This document shows positions 26,116-35,552 of a stretch of DNA of 64,000 bases, one piece after another. The stretch comes from Acetobacter ghanensis (GTDB lineage Bacteria > Pseudomonadota > Alphaproteobacteria > Acetobacterales > Acetobacteraceae). Made by a program: the position numbers and the translations under genes. Each line of letters opens with the position of its first letter. The stretch's first letter is position 1. The notes under the pieces were generated by a model. It saw only the letters and a program-made list of their open reading frames with translations, did not search any database and had not been told where the DNA came from. Location of the stretch: contig NZ_LN609302.1 of assembly GCF_001499675.1 (NCBI RefSeq), forward strand, positions 1,463,896 through 1,527,895, in the 5' to 3' direction.

Positions 26116-29100
26116 TCAGGATGTGACATCAGTGGGTTCCTTGTCCTTCTGGCCGACCATGGAGGCCGCTTTAGCCAGATCAACAGAAAGAACGCGGCTT
26201 ACTCCGCGCTCCTGCATGGTTACACCAAAAAGCTGGTCCATATGGGCCATGGTGAGCTGGTGGTGTGTCACAACCAGAAAACGCGTACCGGCTTCCGCAA
26301 CCATATCGCCAAGTAGTGCGCTAAACCGCCCAACATTGGCATCATCCAGTGGTGCGTCTACTTCATCCAATACGCATATCGGAGCAGGATTACAGCGGAA
26401 TACTGCAAAGATCAAGGAAAGTGCGGTTAAAGCTTGTTCACCTCCCGACAGGAGCGAGAGTGTCGCCAGCTTTTTACCCGGTGGTTGAGCATAAATTTCC
26501 AACCCGGCTTCCAGCGGGTCATCGCTCCCCACAAGGCCCAGATGGGCGCGGCCACCGCCGAACATACGGGTGAAAAGGGATTGAAAATGCTGGTCAACCT
26601 GCGTGAACACGGCCATCAGCCGTTCCCGGCCTTCCTTGTTGAGCGAACCGATGGAGCCACGCAGCCGATTAATGGCTTCCTCCAGATCGGCAATTTCCGT
26701 GCCAAGTGTTTCCGCTTGAGTGGAGGCTTCTTGGGCTTCCAGTTCCGCGCGCAGGTTGACTGGCCCCATATCGTCGCGCTCGCGTGTCAGACGGCCGATC
26801 TTGCGGCGCAGAGACGTCTCGGCACCTTCCGTCAGGTCGGAAACAGGCGGTCGTGGCGGGACGGGGGTTTCGACCAAAAGCTGATCCAGAATAGCTTGCG
26901 CCTGCTCGCTTTTCCCTTCCGCCTTCAGCAGGTTTTCTCTGGCCGTGGCCAGTTCCCCTTCGGTTTTGCGGCGCAGGTCGTTGGCGCGGGTTAGTGCGGC
27001 TTCTGCTTCTGCCCGCAGGCGGTCGGTCTGGGTAAAATGGTCTTCTGCGTCTTCCAGCGCGGCCAGTGTGCTGGCCTTCTGTTGTTGTACCGCAGTAGGA
27101 AGTTCGGCCACACGGCCATGGTTGGCGCGCGCACTTTCCAGCCGCTGGAGGGCGCTGGTGTTGTCTGCTTGGGCCTGTGCTTCACGCGTTGCCCATTCGG
27201 TATGGGCGTTATTCAGGGCGCTAAGGCGGTCCGTTAGCGTGCCGCCTTCGGCCTGAAGGGTGGCGCGTAGTTCACGCGCCGTATCCAGTTCGGTCAGCAG
27301 GTCTGCCCGCTGGGTGCTCAACTGCTTCAGCCTGACCTGTGCATCTGCCGGCAAAGCGGCAAGGGCGGTCTCTAGGGCTGTTTGCGCGACTTGCAGTTGC
27401 TGTTCGGCATCAGCACATTCCGTGCTCAGTTCAGCCTGCCGTGGTGTCAGACCTGCCAGACGGCTGCGGAGGGTAAGCGCCTGTTCCCGCAGGGAGCGGT
27501 AAGCTTGTGTTGTGGCCGCCGTTTGCTCATCCGCGCTGCGTGTCGCCAGTGTTGCGGCCTGCAAGGCGCTTTTTGCCGCGTTCAGTCTGGTCTGGGCTTC
27601 CTGTAGCTTGGTCTGTGCCTGTTGCACCGCGTCCGCCGAGGTGAGCTGGGCTTCCAGTTCTGTCACGGTGGTATTTTCTGTTGCCAGATTGTGGCGCAGG
27701 CGCTCCAGTTCAGGCGTTAGTGTTTCCAACCGCGTGGTGGCGGATGCGTGTTGTTGCTCGGCTTGTGCCAGTTTGTCCCGCGCAACTTGCAAGGCTGCTT
27801 GTGCCTGTTTGAACGCGGTATGGGCCTGTTGCTCAGCCGCCTGCGCTGCGGTGTTCCGCTCCCTCGTGGCAGCCAGTGCGGATTGAATATCCTGTAGCGC
27901 TGGCAGATTATCGTAAGTACTCTGGGCGCTTGCAAGCGTAACGTCAGCTTCTGCCAGAGCCGCCTGAGCGCGCTCGTGCTGGGGGAGTATGGCGTCCAGC
28001 CGGGCACGGTAGGAGGCGTGGCGACGTTCGGTTTCCGTCTCATGCGCACGGGCTTTTTGCAGTGCCTGTTCCTGCGTGTGCCGCTTGCTCCGAAGCTCCT
28101 TGAGCAGATTTTCATTGTTCTGCACGGCTGTAGCGCAGGTGGCTACGTTGGACTGTGCGGCAGGGCACTCGGCCTGTAGTGCTGCAATCCGAATTTGTGT
28201 TTCACGCAGAATACGACGTTGGGCCAGCCGGCGGGCCGCTGTGCTGGCACCGCCCGCCCGGGTGTAAAATCCATCCCATCGCCAGATGTCCCCTGCGAGG
28301 GAGACAAGGCATTGCCCCGGTGCCAGATTTTGCTGGAGCGCGTGTCCATCTGCTTTTGCAGGCAACAGCCCGGTGGACATGAGAATACGGTCTAGCTCTG
28401 GTGGAGCCGTAATATAATTTTTTAGCGGAGGGACCTCATCCGGGAGGGCAGGAAGGGATTCGGGGGGAAGGTTCCGCCAGCCCTGTGGAGCATCGCCGGC
28501 AACTGGCGCATCCAGCCCTTCCGCCAAGGCCGCAGCCAGTGCGTTTTCGTATTCTTCAGGAACGCTGATCTGGGCCGAAACAGGGTTTTCGGCTACGGCG
28601 CTGTCCTGCCCCAGAGCCTGATCCAGCCCCTCGGCTTGTGCTTGCAGGCGGGTCAGTTCGGTCTGAAGCGTTGTCTGCTGGTCACGGGCTTCCGCGTAGC
28701 GGGCCTTGTGTTCCGTTAGTGTCTGTTCGGCCTGCTCCAGTTCCTTGCCGGTCTGGGCTAATGTGTTTTCATGTTGGGTGCGGGCCTGCCGTGCGTCATC
28801 CAGCACAGTGTCGGCAATGGCCTCACCCCGGACCTTGTCCAACTCACGCGTGAGTGTTTGCGCTTCCTGCTGCGCCCGCTGCTGTGTGGAGCGGGCCGTG
28901 CGTAGGGCCTCGGCAGTGCTGCGCTGGTGCGCCTCGGCCTCCTGCGCAGTGCGGCTGGCTTCTGTAAAAGCCGTGCTGGCCGTGCGGCGTTCAGCCTCGG
29001 CTTTTTCCTGCGTTTGCGTAGCCTGTTCAAACGCCGTAGTTGCCTGATCTCTGCTGGTTTGCAGGCTGGTGAGAACATCCGGGCTGACCAGTGCGGCCAG

Positions 29101-30663
29101 TGCTTCGCTATGGCGTTTTTCCGCTGCTAGTAGCTCGGTCTGTAAAACTGTCTGGCGCTGGCGTGCCTGTTCCAGTGCCTTTTTCTGCTCATTTTGTGCG
29201 CTTTCGGCTGCCTGAGCATTATTTTTGGCAATGGAGAGGTCGAGGTTGCACTGCGCGCAAAGGCGTTCGGCTTCTTCCTGCGCGGCTTTGGCGGCCTGCT
29301 GGGCAAGGGCCGCCTGCTCAGCCGCGTTCTGCGCATCGGCCAAGGCTTGTTCTGATGGTATCTGGGCTTCCAGTTCAGCCAGTTCGGCCTGAATGGTGGC
29401 GAGAGCCTGCGCAACCCGCTCATGCCGCGCACGTGCGGTGGCAACCCCGTCTTCCGCCCGTGTTTTGCCTGCTTCGGCAGCGTTCAGTTCTGCCGTCAGG
29501 CTGGCGAGGTTTTGCTCTGTATCGGCCAGCTGGGCGGAGAGGTGCTGTAACCGCTGTTCTACCTCGGCGGTGCGGGTGGGGAGCGAGGTCTGTGCCGCCA
29601 GAACTTCGGCCTTGTCGGCTTCCAGACGAGTTAGGGCTGCTTGCGCATCTTGCAGACGGGTCGCGGCGGCCTGGGCATCAGCTTCATGCTGTTGCAGTAG
29701 TTCGGCGGCGGCCTGAGCCTGAGCAGCCGCCCGCTCTTCTTCTTTGGCAACGCCTTCGGCCAGAACACGGCACCGTTCCAGCGTTGTGCGTGCCGCATCC
29801 GCTTTTTCACGCAGGGCGGGGAGGGCTTTGGTGGCTTCAAATTCAGCCAGAACGGCGGTCTCGGCTGCGTCTTCATGCTCGGTCAGGTTTCGCCGCGCCT
29901 GTACTGCGGCATCTGCTGCACGTTCCACCGCCAGTCTGGCCCGCGCGTGCAAAACAGCCAGCAATTCGGTTTCCGCCTCGCGCAGTGCGGCCGAAATTTC
30001 ACGGTAGCGGCTCGCTTCGCGGGATTGTTCCGTCAGACCGTCTAGACGTTCGGTCAGTTGCAGGCGACGGTCTTCTGCTCTGGTCAGGTTTCCTTCGGTT
30101 GCGCGGAGCTTGATCTCGGCTTCGTGCCGGCGGGCGTGCAGGCCGGTAATGCCAGCCGCTTCTTCCAGAATACTGCGACGTTCTTCCGGTCTGGCCCCGA
30201 CCAGCATGGCCACGCGGCCCTGACTGACCATGGCGGAGGAGCGTGCCCCGGATGCCAGATCGGCAAACAGGGTCTGCACATCGCGCGCGCGCACAGGGCG
30301 GCCGTTAATGCGGTAATCGCTCCCGGAGCCACGCTCGGCTCTGCGGGTAATCTGGAGTTCATCCAGATCGGCAAAAGCAGCGGGGCCAAAGCCCTTTGTG
30401 CCCTCAAGCGTTACGGTGACTTCCGCCAGCGAGCGGGCAGGACGCCCCGTTGTGCCAGCAAAAATCAGATCGTCCATTTCCCCCCCACGCAGGGAGCGTG
30501 CGGAGGATTCGCCCATTACCCAGCGCAGTGCTTCCACCACGTTGGATTTGCCACAGCCGTTAGGGCCAACAACGCCGGTCAGGCCGGGCAGGAGCTCCAC
30601 GGTTATGGGGTCGGCAAAGCTTTTGAACCCCACAATGCGGAGGCGGACAAAACGAACCGTCAT
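26116..30663 (-). CDS. smc: Chromosome segregation ATPase SMC (unusually long)
   Basis: SMC organises and separates chromosomes. N-terminal head with Walker A GPNGCGKSNVVEALRWVMGE (residues 34-53), two long Ala/Gln/Glu-rich coiled-coil arms, a hinge around residues 695-830 (EEYENALAAALAEG, then GDIWRWDGFYTRAGG), and the C-terminal head with signature LLSGGEQALTALSL and Walker B ICVLDEVDAPLDD. Length 1515 residues against about 1150-1190 in most bacteria; both arms are about 200 residues longer, so the extra length is balanced. ScpA and ScpB are not in the window. The GDPD-like gene follows 13 bases after the stop. The upstream dsbA-like gene is separated by a hairpin. Confidence 0.95.
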   Translation of the reverse strand: MTVRFVRLRIVGFKSFADPITVELLPGLTGVVGPNGCGKSNVVEALRWVMGESSARSLRGGEMDDLIFAGTTGRPARSLAEVTVTLEGTKGFGPAAFADLDELQITRRAERGSGSDYRINGRPVRARDVQTLFADLASGARSSAMVSQGRVAMLVGARPEERRSILEEAAGITGLHARRHEAEIKLRATEGNLTRAEDRRLQLTERLDGLTEQSREASRYREISAALREAETELLAVLHARARLAVERAADAAVQARRNLTEHEDAAETAVLAEFEATKALPALREKADAARTTLERCRVLAEGVAKEEERAAAQAQAAAELLQQHEADAQAAATRLQDAQAALTRLEADKAEVLAAQTSLPTRTAEVEQRLQHLSAQLADTEQNLASLTAELNAAEAGKTRAEDGVATARARHERVAQALATIQAELAELEAQIPSEQALADAQNAAEQAALAQQAAKAAQEEAERLCAQCNLDLSIAKNNAQAAESAQNEQKKALEQARQRQTVLQTELLAAEKRHSEALAALVSPDVLTSLQTSRDQATTAFEQATQTQEKAEAERRTASTAFTEASRTAQEAEAHQRSTAEALRTARSTQQRAQQEAQTLTRELDKVRGEAIADTVLDDARQARTQHENTLAQTGKELEQAEQTLTEHKARYAEARDQQTTLQTELTRLQAQAEGLDQALGQDSAVAENPVSAQISVPEEYENALAAALAEGLDAPVAGDAPQGWRNLPPESLPALPDEVPPLKNYITAPPELDRILMSTGLLPAKADGHALQQNLAPGQCLVSLAGDIWRWDGFYTRAGGASTAARRLAQRRILRETQIRIAALQAECPAAQSNVATCATAVQNNENLLKELRSKRHTQEQALQKARAHETETERRHASYRARLDAILPQHERAQAALAEADVTLASAQSTYDNLPALQDIQSALAATRERNTAAQAAEQQAHTAFKQAQAALQVARDKLAQAEQQHASATTRLETLTPELERLRHNLATENTTVTELEAQLTSADAVQQAQTKLQEAQTRLNAAKSALQAATLATRSADEQTAATTQAYRSLREQALTLRSRLAGLTPRQAELSTECADAEQQLQVAQTALETALAALPADAQVRLKQLSTQRADLLTELDTARELRATLQAEGGTLTDRLSALNNAHTEWATREAQAQADNTSALQRLESARANHGRVAELPTAVQQQKASTLAALEDAEDHFTQTDRLRAEAEAALTRANDLRRKTEGELATARENLLKAEGKSEQAQAILDQLLVETPVPPRPPVSDLTEGAETSLRRKIGRLTRERDDMGPVNLRAELEAQEASTQAETLGTEIADLEEAINRLRGSIGSLNKEGRERLMAVFTQVDQHFQSLFTRMFGGGRAHLGLVGSDDPLEAGLEIYAQPPGKKLATLSLLSGGEQALTALSLIFAVFRCNPAPICVLDEVDAPLDDANVGRFSALLGDMVAEAGTRFLVVTHHQLTMAHMDQLFGVTMQERGVSRVLSVDLAKAASMVGQKDKEPTDVTS

Positions 30664-30691
30664 ACAGATCTGTGTTTTTCTGGTCGGGAGG

Positions 30692-30716
30692 GCTGACTGT
30701 TAAAAAAACAGTCAGC
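30692..30716 (-). repeat. Hairpin overlapping the stop of the dsbA-like gene
   Basis: Perfect 10-bp inverted repeat GCTGACTGTT / AACAGTCAGC with a 5-base loop; the stop codon of the dsbA-like gene lies in one arm. No T tract follows on the minus strand, so it may be an RNA-stability or partial termination element between this gene and smc. Confidence 0.5.
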
Positions 30717-31332
30717 TGGCCTTTGTCAGATATTTGACAAAGTCATCGTAGGACAGGGCGCTGGACACCTGCTCCTTGTTGTTGAAGCGGAATGTCGGCG
30801 TGGATTCAATGTTGTATTTGTCCTGCGCCTGACTCTGTTCGGACATAATGAACTGGAGCAGATTCTGGTCCGTGACCGCTTTTTCAAATGTTTCGGCGGG
30901 CATCCCGGCAAAGGCGGCCATTTTTTGCAGCTCGGCCTTGTGGTCGGCTTCGTTATTGTAAGCCCACCTGTCCAGGCTGGACAGCACAGCCGAGCAGAAG
31001 GGCTCGTACCGTTCTTCGGGCAGGGTCCGGGCAACCATGGCAGCCAGCGTTGCGAGCTGGTCTGTTGGGAAGTCATGGAAAACATAACGGATCTTGCCCG
31101 TATCAATCAGGTTCTTTCTAACCTGCGGGAAGGTCTGCTCAGCAAAATGCGCGCAGTGGATGCAGGTCAGGGAGAACCATTCTTCCACAACCACCTTGGC
31201 GTCCGGGTTGCCCAGAACGCGAGGGGTAAAGCGGGTGTCCGGCGCACCTGCGGCAAAAGCCGCGCCGTGGAAGGAACCGGCCGTGAGCGCTGCGCCTGTG
31301 GCGACAAGGAAAGAACGACGTGTAAAGGACAT
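30712..31332 (-). CDS. DsbA-family thiol:disulfide protein, Tat-exported
   Basis: Thioredoxin-fold periplasmic protein. The N-terminus has a twin-arginine signal (FTRRSFLVATGAALTAG) with an Ala-x-Ala site near AAFAAG, then VVVEEWFSLTCIHCAHF with the CxxC pair CIHC, and the cis-proline loop ESTPTF. This layout is that of DsbA/DsbG-like or 27-kDa outer membrane (BdbD-like) proteins of Alphaproteobacteria. Whether it oxidises or isomerises substrates is not known. A TTG three codons upstream is in frame, but the ATG begins the signal. Lies between corC and smc. Confidence 0.88.
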   Translation of the reverse strand: MSFTRRSFLVATGAALTAGSFHGAAFAAGAPDTRFTPRVLGNPDAKVVVEEWFSLTCIHCAHFAEQTFPQVRKNLIDTGKIRYVFHDFPTDQLATLAAMVARTLPEERYEPFCSAVLSSLDRWAYNNEADHKAELQKMAAFAGMPAETFEKAVTDQNLLQFIMSEQSQAQDKYNIESTPTFRFNNKEQVSSALSYDDFVKYLTKAS

Positions 31333-31395
31333 GAGAACCAAGCCTTCCCGATCAATGGGTCATAATTCTGGGAAACAGGGATGGCGGCAGAAAGA

Positions 31396-31424
31396 GCAGC
31401 CGTCAACCTGTTGTTGACGGCTGC
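31396..31424 (-). terminator. Hairpin at the end of corC, possible terminator or attenuator
   Basis: Perfect 12-bp inverted repeat GCAGCCGTCAAC / GTTGACGGCTGC with a 5-base loop; the corC stop codon lies inside the left arm. On the minus strand TCTTTCTG follows, a weak T tract. Confidence 0.55.
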
Positions 31425-32349
31425 CCTGCCTGAACTGCTGGGTTGGAGGTGTTTTCCCCCTCGCTCACCAGCCGACGGACCCGTACCCGGCGGATGTGGC
31501 GTGCATCGGCATCCAGCACACGGAACAGATAACCATTTTCATGCGTGAGCACTTCCCCGCGTGTGGGTACGTGCCCGGCCATGCGGAAGACGAGGCCGCC
31601 AATGGTTTCTATTTCGGCTTCTTTTTCGCTTTCGGTCAGAATCGGGCCTATTTTGTCCTCAAATTCTTCCACCGGGCAGCGGGCATCCACATCAAACGAG
31701 CCATCAGGGCGCGGCGTAATCAGGACCGCTTCGGGCTCGTCATGCTCATCTGAAATATCGCCCACAATGGTTTCAATCAGGTCTTCAATGGTGACCAGAC
31801 CGTCAATCCCGCCATATTCGTCAATGACCAGAGCAAGGTGCATGTGGCGCTGGCGCATCTGCAACAACAGGTCCAGAACAGGAATTTGCGGGGCAATAAA
31901 TAGAGGCTGGCGGAGGAGAGGCTCCAGATTGAACGCCTCACTGGTGCCAACATAGGCGATCAGATCCTTGACGTGGATCATGCCCACAATATCGTCAAGC
32001 TGATCGCGGTACACGGGCATACGGGAGTGGTTTTCTCTCCGCATCATGGCCAAGGCTTCATCCAGACTGATGGAGACCGGCATGGCGACAATATCGGCCC
32101 GAGGTACCATCACATCATCAGCGGAGATGTTACGCAGCCGCAGGATGTTGGCGATGAGTGCCCGTTCCTGTCGGTCAAGTTCGGGTTTTTCGCCATCTGG
32201 GGCGGTTTCATCTCCAGCTTCGGCAGCTTGCTGCACCAAAGCCGCAATGGAGTTGCGCAGCCCCCCGGCAGGTTTTTTGCGCTGAAAAAAGGAAACAGGC
32301 CACGCCCGGAGGTTTCTGCCCGCTCGGAGGACGTATCGTGTTCGCTCAT
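31403..32349 (-). CDS. corC: CorC/TlyC-type CBS-domain protein, split by a -1 frameshift site
   Basis: Two CBS domains (about DDVMVPRADIVAMPV and VIDEYGGIDGLVTIEDLIETIVGDI) and a CorC_HlyC C-terminal domain (LFRVLDADARHIRRVRVRRL) place it in the magnesium/cobalt efflux or haemolysin C family. The start ATG overlaps the ybeY stop (ATGA) and reads MSEHDTSSERAET through GLFPFFSAK; the CBS part is in the -1 frame. The switch falls on A AAA AAC (32272-32278), the classical -1 slippery heptamer in the right phase; one extra A would also join the frames. The C-terminal frame alone would start at a GTG at 32239 without family N-terminus. Either a sequence error or programmed frameshifting; about 315 residues when joined. 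Confidence 0.82.
32272..32278 (-). promoter_or_regulatory. Slippery heptamer A_AAA_AAC in corC
   Basis: In the upstream frame the codons are GCA AAA AAC; a -1 slip continues as CCT GCC GGG in the CBS-domain frame. About 12 bases downstream a short CGCAA / TTGCG hairpin may form. The heptamer is seen; its use is inferred. Confidence 0.5.
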
Positions 32350-32888
32350 GACCGGGTTTTCCACGGGTTGGGCACCTTCATGCGTGACAGCAGGCGCGAT
32401 TCCAGCATTTCCATCTCCCGTGCCTCGCCGGGGTGGTGGTGGTCATACCCAGCCAGATGCAGGCTGCCATGTACAACCAGATGCGCCAGATGATGGCTAA
32501 CCGGGCGGCCAGCCTTGCGGGCTTCACGCACAACGGTTTCCAGCGCCAGAATAATATCTCCGCCACCAAAACCGGGTGGGGGTTCAAAGGTCAGGACATT
32601 GGTCGGTTTATGCTTGCCCCGGTGCCTGCCATTAAGCCGTCGCACGTCCCGGTCGGTTGCCAGCACAACACTGCCGGGCTCCACGCCGTACTGGGCGCAG
32701 GCGGCAAGGGCACGTCGCACGGTTTTTTCAGGTGCGGGTGCGTAGGAGCGCCAGCGGGCATCACGGACCAGCACTTCGGGGCCGTCCTGCTCGGGCTCAT
32801 CGTATAAACCTTCTGGATACGGGTCCGTATCCAGAGGGCCGGCCACCTCTTGCGTCAAGACGGGGCCAAGACTACTTCGCGGTTCCAT
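32346..32888 (-). CDS. ybeY: Endoribonuclease YbeY (rRNA maturation)
   Basis: Zinc-dependent single-strand endoribonuclease needed for 16S rRNA 3'-end processing and ribosome quality control. The metal motif HLVVHGSLHLAGYDHH (three His, then Asp) is intact, preceded by DIILALETVVREA and TNVLTFEPP. An earlier ATG in this frame lies inside phoH; I start where AGGAG stands 5 bases before an ATG that overlaps the phoH end by 17 bases. 180 residues. Part of the tightly packed miaB-phoH-ybeY-corC run. Confidence 0.94.
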   Translation of the reverse strand: MEPRSSLGPVLTQEVAGPLDTDPYPEGLYDEPEQDGPEVLVRDARWRSYAPAPEKTVRRALAACAQYGVEPGSVVLATDRDVRRLNGRHRGKHKPTNVLTFEPPPGFGGGDIILALETVVREARKAGRPVSHHLAHLVVHGSLHLAGYDHHHPGEAREMEMLESRLLSRMKVPNPWKTRS

Positions 32889-33966
32889 TGTTCTCCTGAC
32901 GACCCTTGTGGCGGGAATGCCCTTTTCTATCAGCCGTCGTTTTTGCATCATAAGCTTCAATAATGCGCGCGACCAGCTTGTGTCGCACAACATCTGCTGC
33001 CTCAAAACGGGAAATGGTAATTCCCTTCACGTTTTCAAGCGTATTGACCGCGTCCTGCAACCCGGAGGGGGTGTCGGGCGGCAGGTCGATCTGGGTCAGA
33101 TCGCCCGTTACAACCATGCGGGAACCCGGCCCAAGCCGGGTCAGGAACATTTTCATCTGCGCAATGGTCGTGTTCTGGGCTTCGTCCAGAATCACAAATG
33201 CGTGGGAGAGGGTGCGCCCGCGCATAAAGGCCAGTGGCGCAACTTCAATTTCACCCGTGCTCATACGGCGCATGACTTGGTCGCCGGGCAGCATGTCATG
33301 CAGGGCGTCATACAGTGGCCGCAGGTAGGGGTCGATCTTGTCCTTCATGTCTCCGGGCAGGAAGCCAAGGCGCTCCCCCGCTTCCACCGCAGGACGGGAG
33401 AGAATGATCCGGTCAATGGCCCCGGCAAGCAGGAGAGAGACGGCCTGCGCCACCGCAAGGTATGTTTTGCCAGTTCCCGCCGGGCCAATGCCAAAGACCA
33501 GCTCCTTACTGGCCAGTGCCTGCATGTAGGCAGCCTGACCGGGGGAGCGTGGCTCTATGTTGCCCTGACGCAGCCGGATGATGGGGAATGCAGGGTCCTG
33601 ATTTGCAACAGGGGGCGCCTGAGCAACAGACAGGGGGAGGGAGGGTCTGCTTTCATGTACTCTGGACATGCGTATGGCCGCCTCTACTGCGCTGATGTCA
33701 ATGGTCTCACCTGCAGCCAGCTTCTGGTACAGCAGGCTGAGGGTCGTGCGGGCAAGGGACATGGTTTCGGGCAGACCACGGATGGAAATGCGGTTGCCGC
33801 GTCGCGCAACGTCCACTTCCAGCCCTTCTTCCAGGCAGCGCAGGTGCCGGTCATGGTCTCCGACCAGACGGGCAAGGAGCGCATTGTTTTCAAATTGCAG
33901 TGTTACGGGGCGGGGCAGACCCGTAACCGCGACGGAAGGAGGGGGGGACGTGCGCGTGGTATTCAA
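32872..33966 (-). CDS. phoH: PhoH-like P-loop ATPase (YbeZ)
   Basis: Cytoplasmic ATPase usually paired with YbeY in RNA metabolism. An N-terminal KH-like region, then Walker [19 protein letters not shown] (about residues 157-174), [16 protein letters not shown], Walker [12 protein letters not shown] and [11 protein letters not shown]. Length 364 residues with a basic C-terminal tail ([14 protein letters not shown]). Its ATG overlaps the miaB stop by four bases and its 3' end overlaps ybeY, so the three are co-translated. Confidence 0.94.
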   Translation of the reverse strand: MNTTRTSPPPSVAVTGLPRPVTLQFENNALLARLVGDHDRHLRCLEEGLEVDVARRGNRISIRGLPETMSLARTTLSLLYQKLAAGETIDISAVEAAIRMSRVHESRPSLPLSVAQAPPVANQDPAFPIIRLRQGNIEPRSPGQAAYMQALASKELVFGIGPAGTGKTYLAVAQAVSLLLAGAIDRIILSRPAVEAGERLGFLPGDMKDKIDPYLRPLYDALHDMLPGDQVMRRMSTGEIEVAPLAFMRGRTLSHAFVILDEAQNTTIAQMKMFLTRLGPGSRMVVTGDLTQIDLPPDTPSGLQDAVNTLENVKGITISRFEAADVVRHKLVARIIEAYDAKTTADRKGHSRHKGRQENNGTAK

Positions 33967-35348
33967 GCGTAAACTCTCTCCTCTTCCAGAATGCCGCCCA
34001 GCGAATTTGTCAGGCGTTCTGTTATGCGGACTGGCAGTTCCTGACCGATCAGATGGTCAGGCCCGATCACATGGACCGGCTGAAGCCAGGGTGAACGTCC
34101 TGCAATCTGCCCGGGCTTGCGCCCTTTGGAAGTAAACAGGACGGGCACGGTCTTGCCCACCATGGAGGCATTGAATGCATCCTGCTGCTCACGCAGGAGC
34201 TTTTGCAGGGCTTGCAGGCGGGCATCCTTTACGTCCTCGGGGACCTGCAGGGGGGCACCTGCGGCAGGCGTGCCGGGGCGTTGGGAGTATTTGAAGGAGT
34301 AGGCCAGTGCAAACCCAACATCGCGCACAAGCTGCATGGTGGCTTCAAAATCTTCATCCGTCTCACCGGGGTGACCGACAATAAAGTCGGATGAAAGGGC
34401 CAGATCAGGCCTTGCCGCACGGAGGCGCTGCACAAGCTCGCGGTATTCATCTGCCGTATGGCCACGGTTCATGGCGCGCAGAATACGGTCGGAGCCGGAT
34501 TGTACGGGCAGGTGGAGGAACGGCATAAGCTGTGGCAGGTCCCGGTGGGCGGCAATGAGCGCATCGTTCATGTCCCGCGGGTGGGATGTGGTGTAGCGAA
34601 TGCGTGACAGGCCGGGAATTTCGGCCAACGCATAGGCTAGGCGCGTCAGATCCCAGACTTCTCCATCCGGTCCTTCCCCGTGGTAGGCGTTAACGTTCTG
34701 CCCCAGCAGGCTGATTTCCTGCACGCCGCTTTTGGCCATGCGCTGGGCTTCAGCCATAACGGACTGCACGGACCGGCTGCTTTCCGCCCCGCGTGTGTAA
34801 GGCACAACGCAGAAGGAGCAGAACTTGTCGCACCCTTCCTGAATGGTCAGGAACGCCGTGTAGTTGCCCGGAGTTTGCGGGGCTTCGGCCTCGGGTAGGA
34901 AGTCAAACTTCTGCTCGGCGGGAAAATCGGTTTCGATAATGGAGTTGCCCGCACGGGCTGCGCGGGCCACCATTTCTGGCAGGCGGTGGTAGGTCTGTGG
35001 CCCCAGTACAATATCCACATACGGTGCGCGGGTCAGAATTTCCTGCCCTTCTGCTTGGGCAACACAACCTGCCACGGCAATAATGGTCTGCTGCCCCTCA
35101 GCCTTGCGGGCTTCCTTAATCAGCCGCAGCCGTCCCAGCTCGGAAAAAACCTTTTCCGCCGCCCGGTCACGAATGTGGCAGGTGTTCAGGATAATCATGT
35201 CCGCCGTGTCTGGTGTGTCTACCGGCTGGTAGCCAAGTGGGCGCAGCACATCCCCCATGCGTGCACTGTCATACACATTCATCTGGCAGCCCCATGTAAT
35301 CACATGCAGGGCGCGGGACGGTGCAGTCGGGTTGGGGGGTCGGGTCAT
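33963..35348 (-). CDS. miaB: tRNA-2-methylthio-N6-dimethylallyladenosine synthase MiaB
   Basis: Radical-SAM methylthiotransferase that modifies A37 of tRNAs reading U-initial codons. Three conserved Cys of the N-terminal UPF0004 domain are in [15 protein letters not shown] and VAGCVAQ; the radical-SAM cluster motif is [15 protein letters not shown]; a TRAM domain closes the protein. A GTG four codons upstream is in frame; I use the ATG before TRPPNPT. First gene of the overlapping miaB-phoH-ybeY-corC set. Confidence 0.96.
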   Translation of the reverse strand: MTRPPNPTAPSRALHVITWGCQMNVYDSARMGDVLRPLGYQPVDTPDTADMIILNTCHIRDRAAEKVFSELGRLRLIKEARKAEGQQTIIAVAGCVAQAEGQEILTRAPYVDIVLGPQTYHRLPEMVARAARAGNSIIETDFPAEQKFDFLPEAEAPQTPGNYTAFLTIQEGCDKFCSFCVVPYTRGAESSRSVQSVMAEAQRMAKSGVQEISLLGQNVNAYHGEGPDGEVWDLTRLAYALAEIPGLSRIRYTTSHPRDMNDALIAAHRDLPQLMPFLHLPVQSGSDRILRAMNRGHTADEYRELVQRLRAARPDLALSSDFIVGHPGETDEDFEATMQLVRDVGFALAYSFKYSQRPGTPAAGAPLQVPEDVKDARLQALQKLLREQQDAFNASMVGKTVPVLFTSKGRKPGQIAGRSPWLQPVHVIGPDHLIGQELPVRITERLTNSLGGILEEERVYA

Positions 35349-35552
35349 AATGGCAGCCACTCCGCTCTACCGCAGGCCCATTCCATGCGGCGGAAAGAGG
35401 ACATCAGGCGTGTGGAGGCGCAGGTCAAGCCTCTTTTCTCACGGCTGGCGGGTGAGCGGGGGCAAACGGTGCAGAATAAGGGCCGTGCCGTGCCTGACAG
35501 TGTGGTCTCCTGTCCCGAACAAGGCGGAAATCGCAAAATGCGTCTCCGCTGG

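Noticed and set aside
29091..30113. 340-codon open frame opposite the smc coiled coil
   Set aside because: Arg/Pro-rich translation typical of the antisense of Ala/Gln/Glu-rich coiled coil; no domain.
32908..33972. 354-codon open frame on the plus strand opposite phoH
   Set aside because: Fully antisense to a gene with all PhoH motifs; composition is that of a GC-rich shadow frame, no SD, no recognisable family.
35349..35552. Possible small gene between plsC and miaB
   Set aside because: The 84-codon minus-strand frame overlaps the plsC end and lacks an SD or family; I see nothing certain in this gap.
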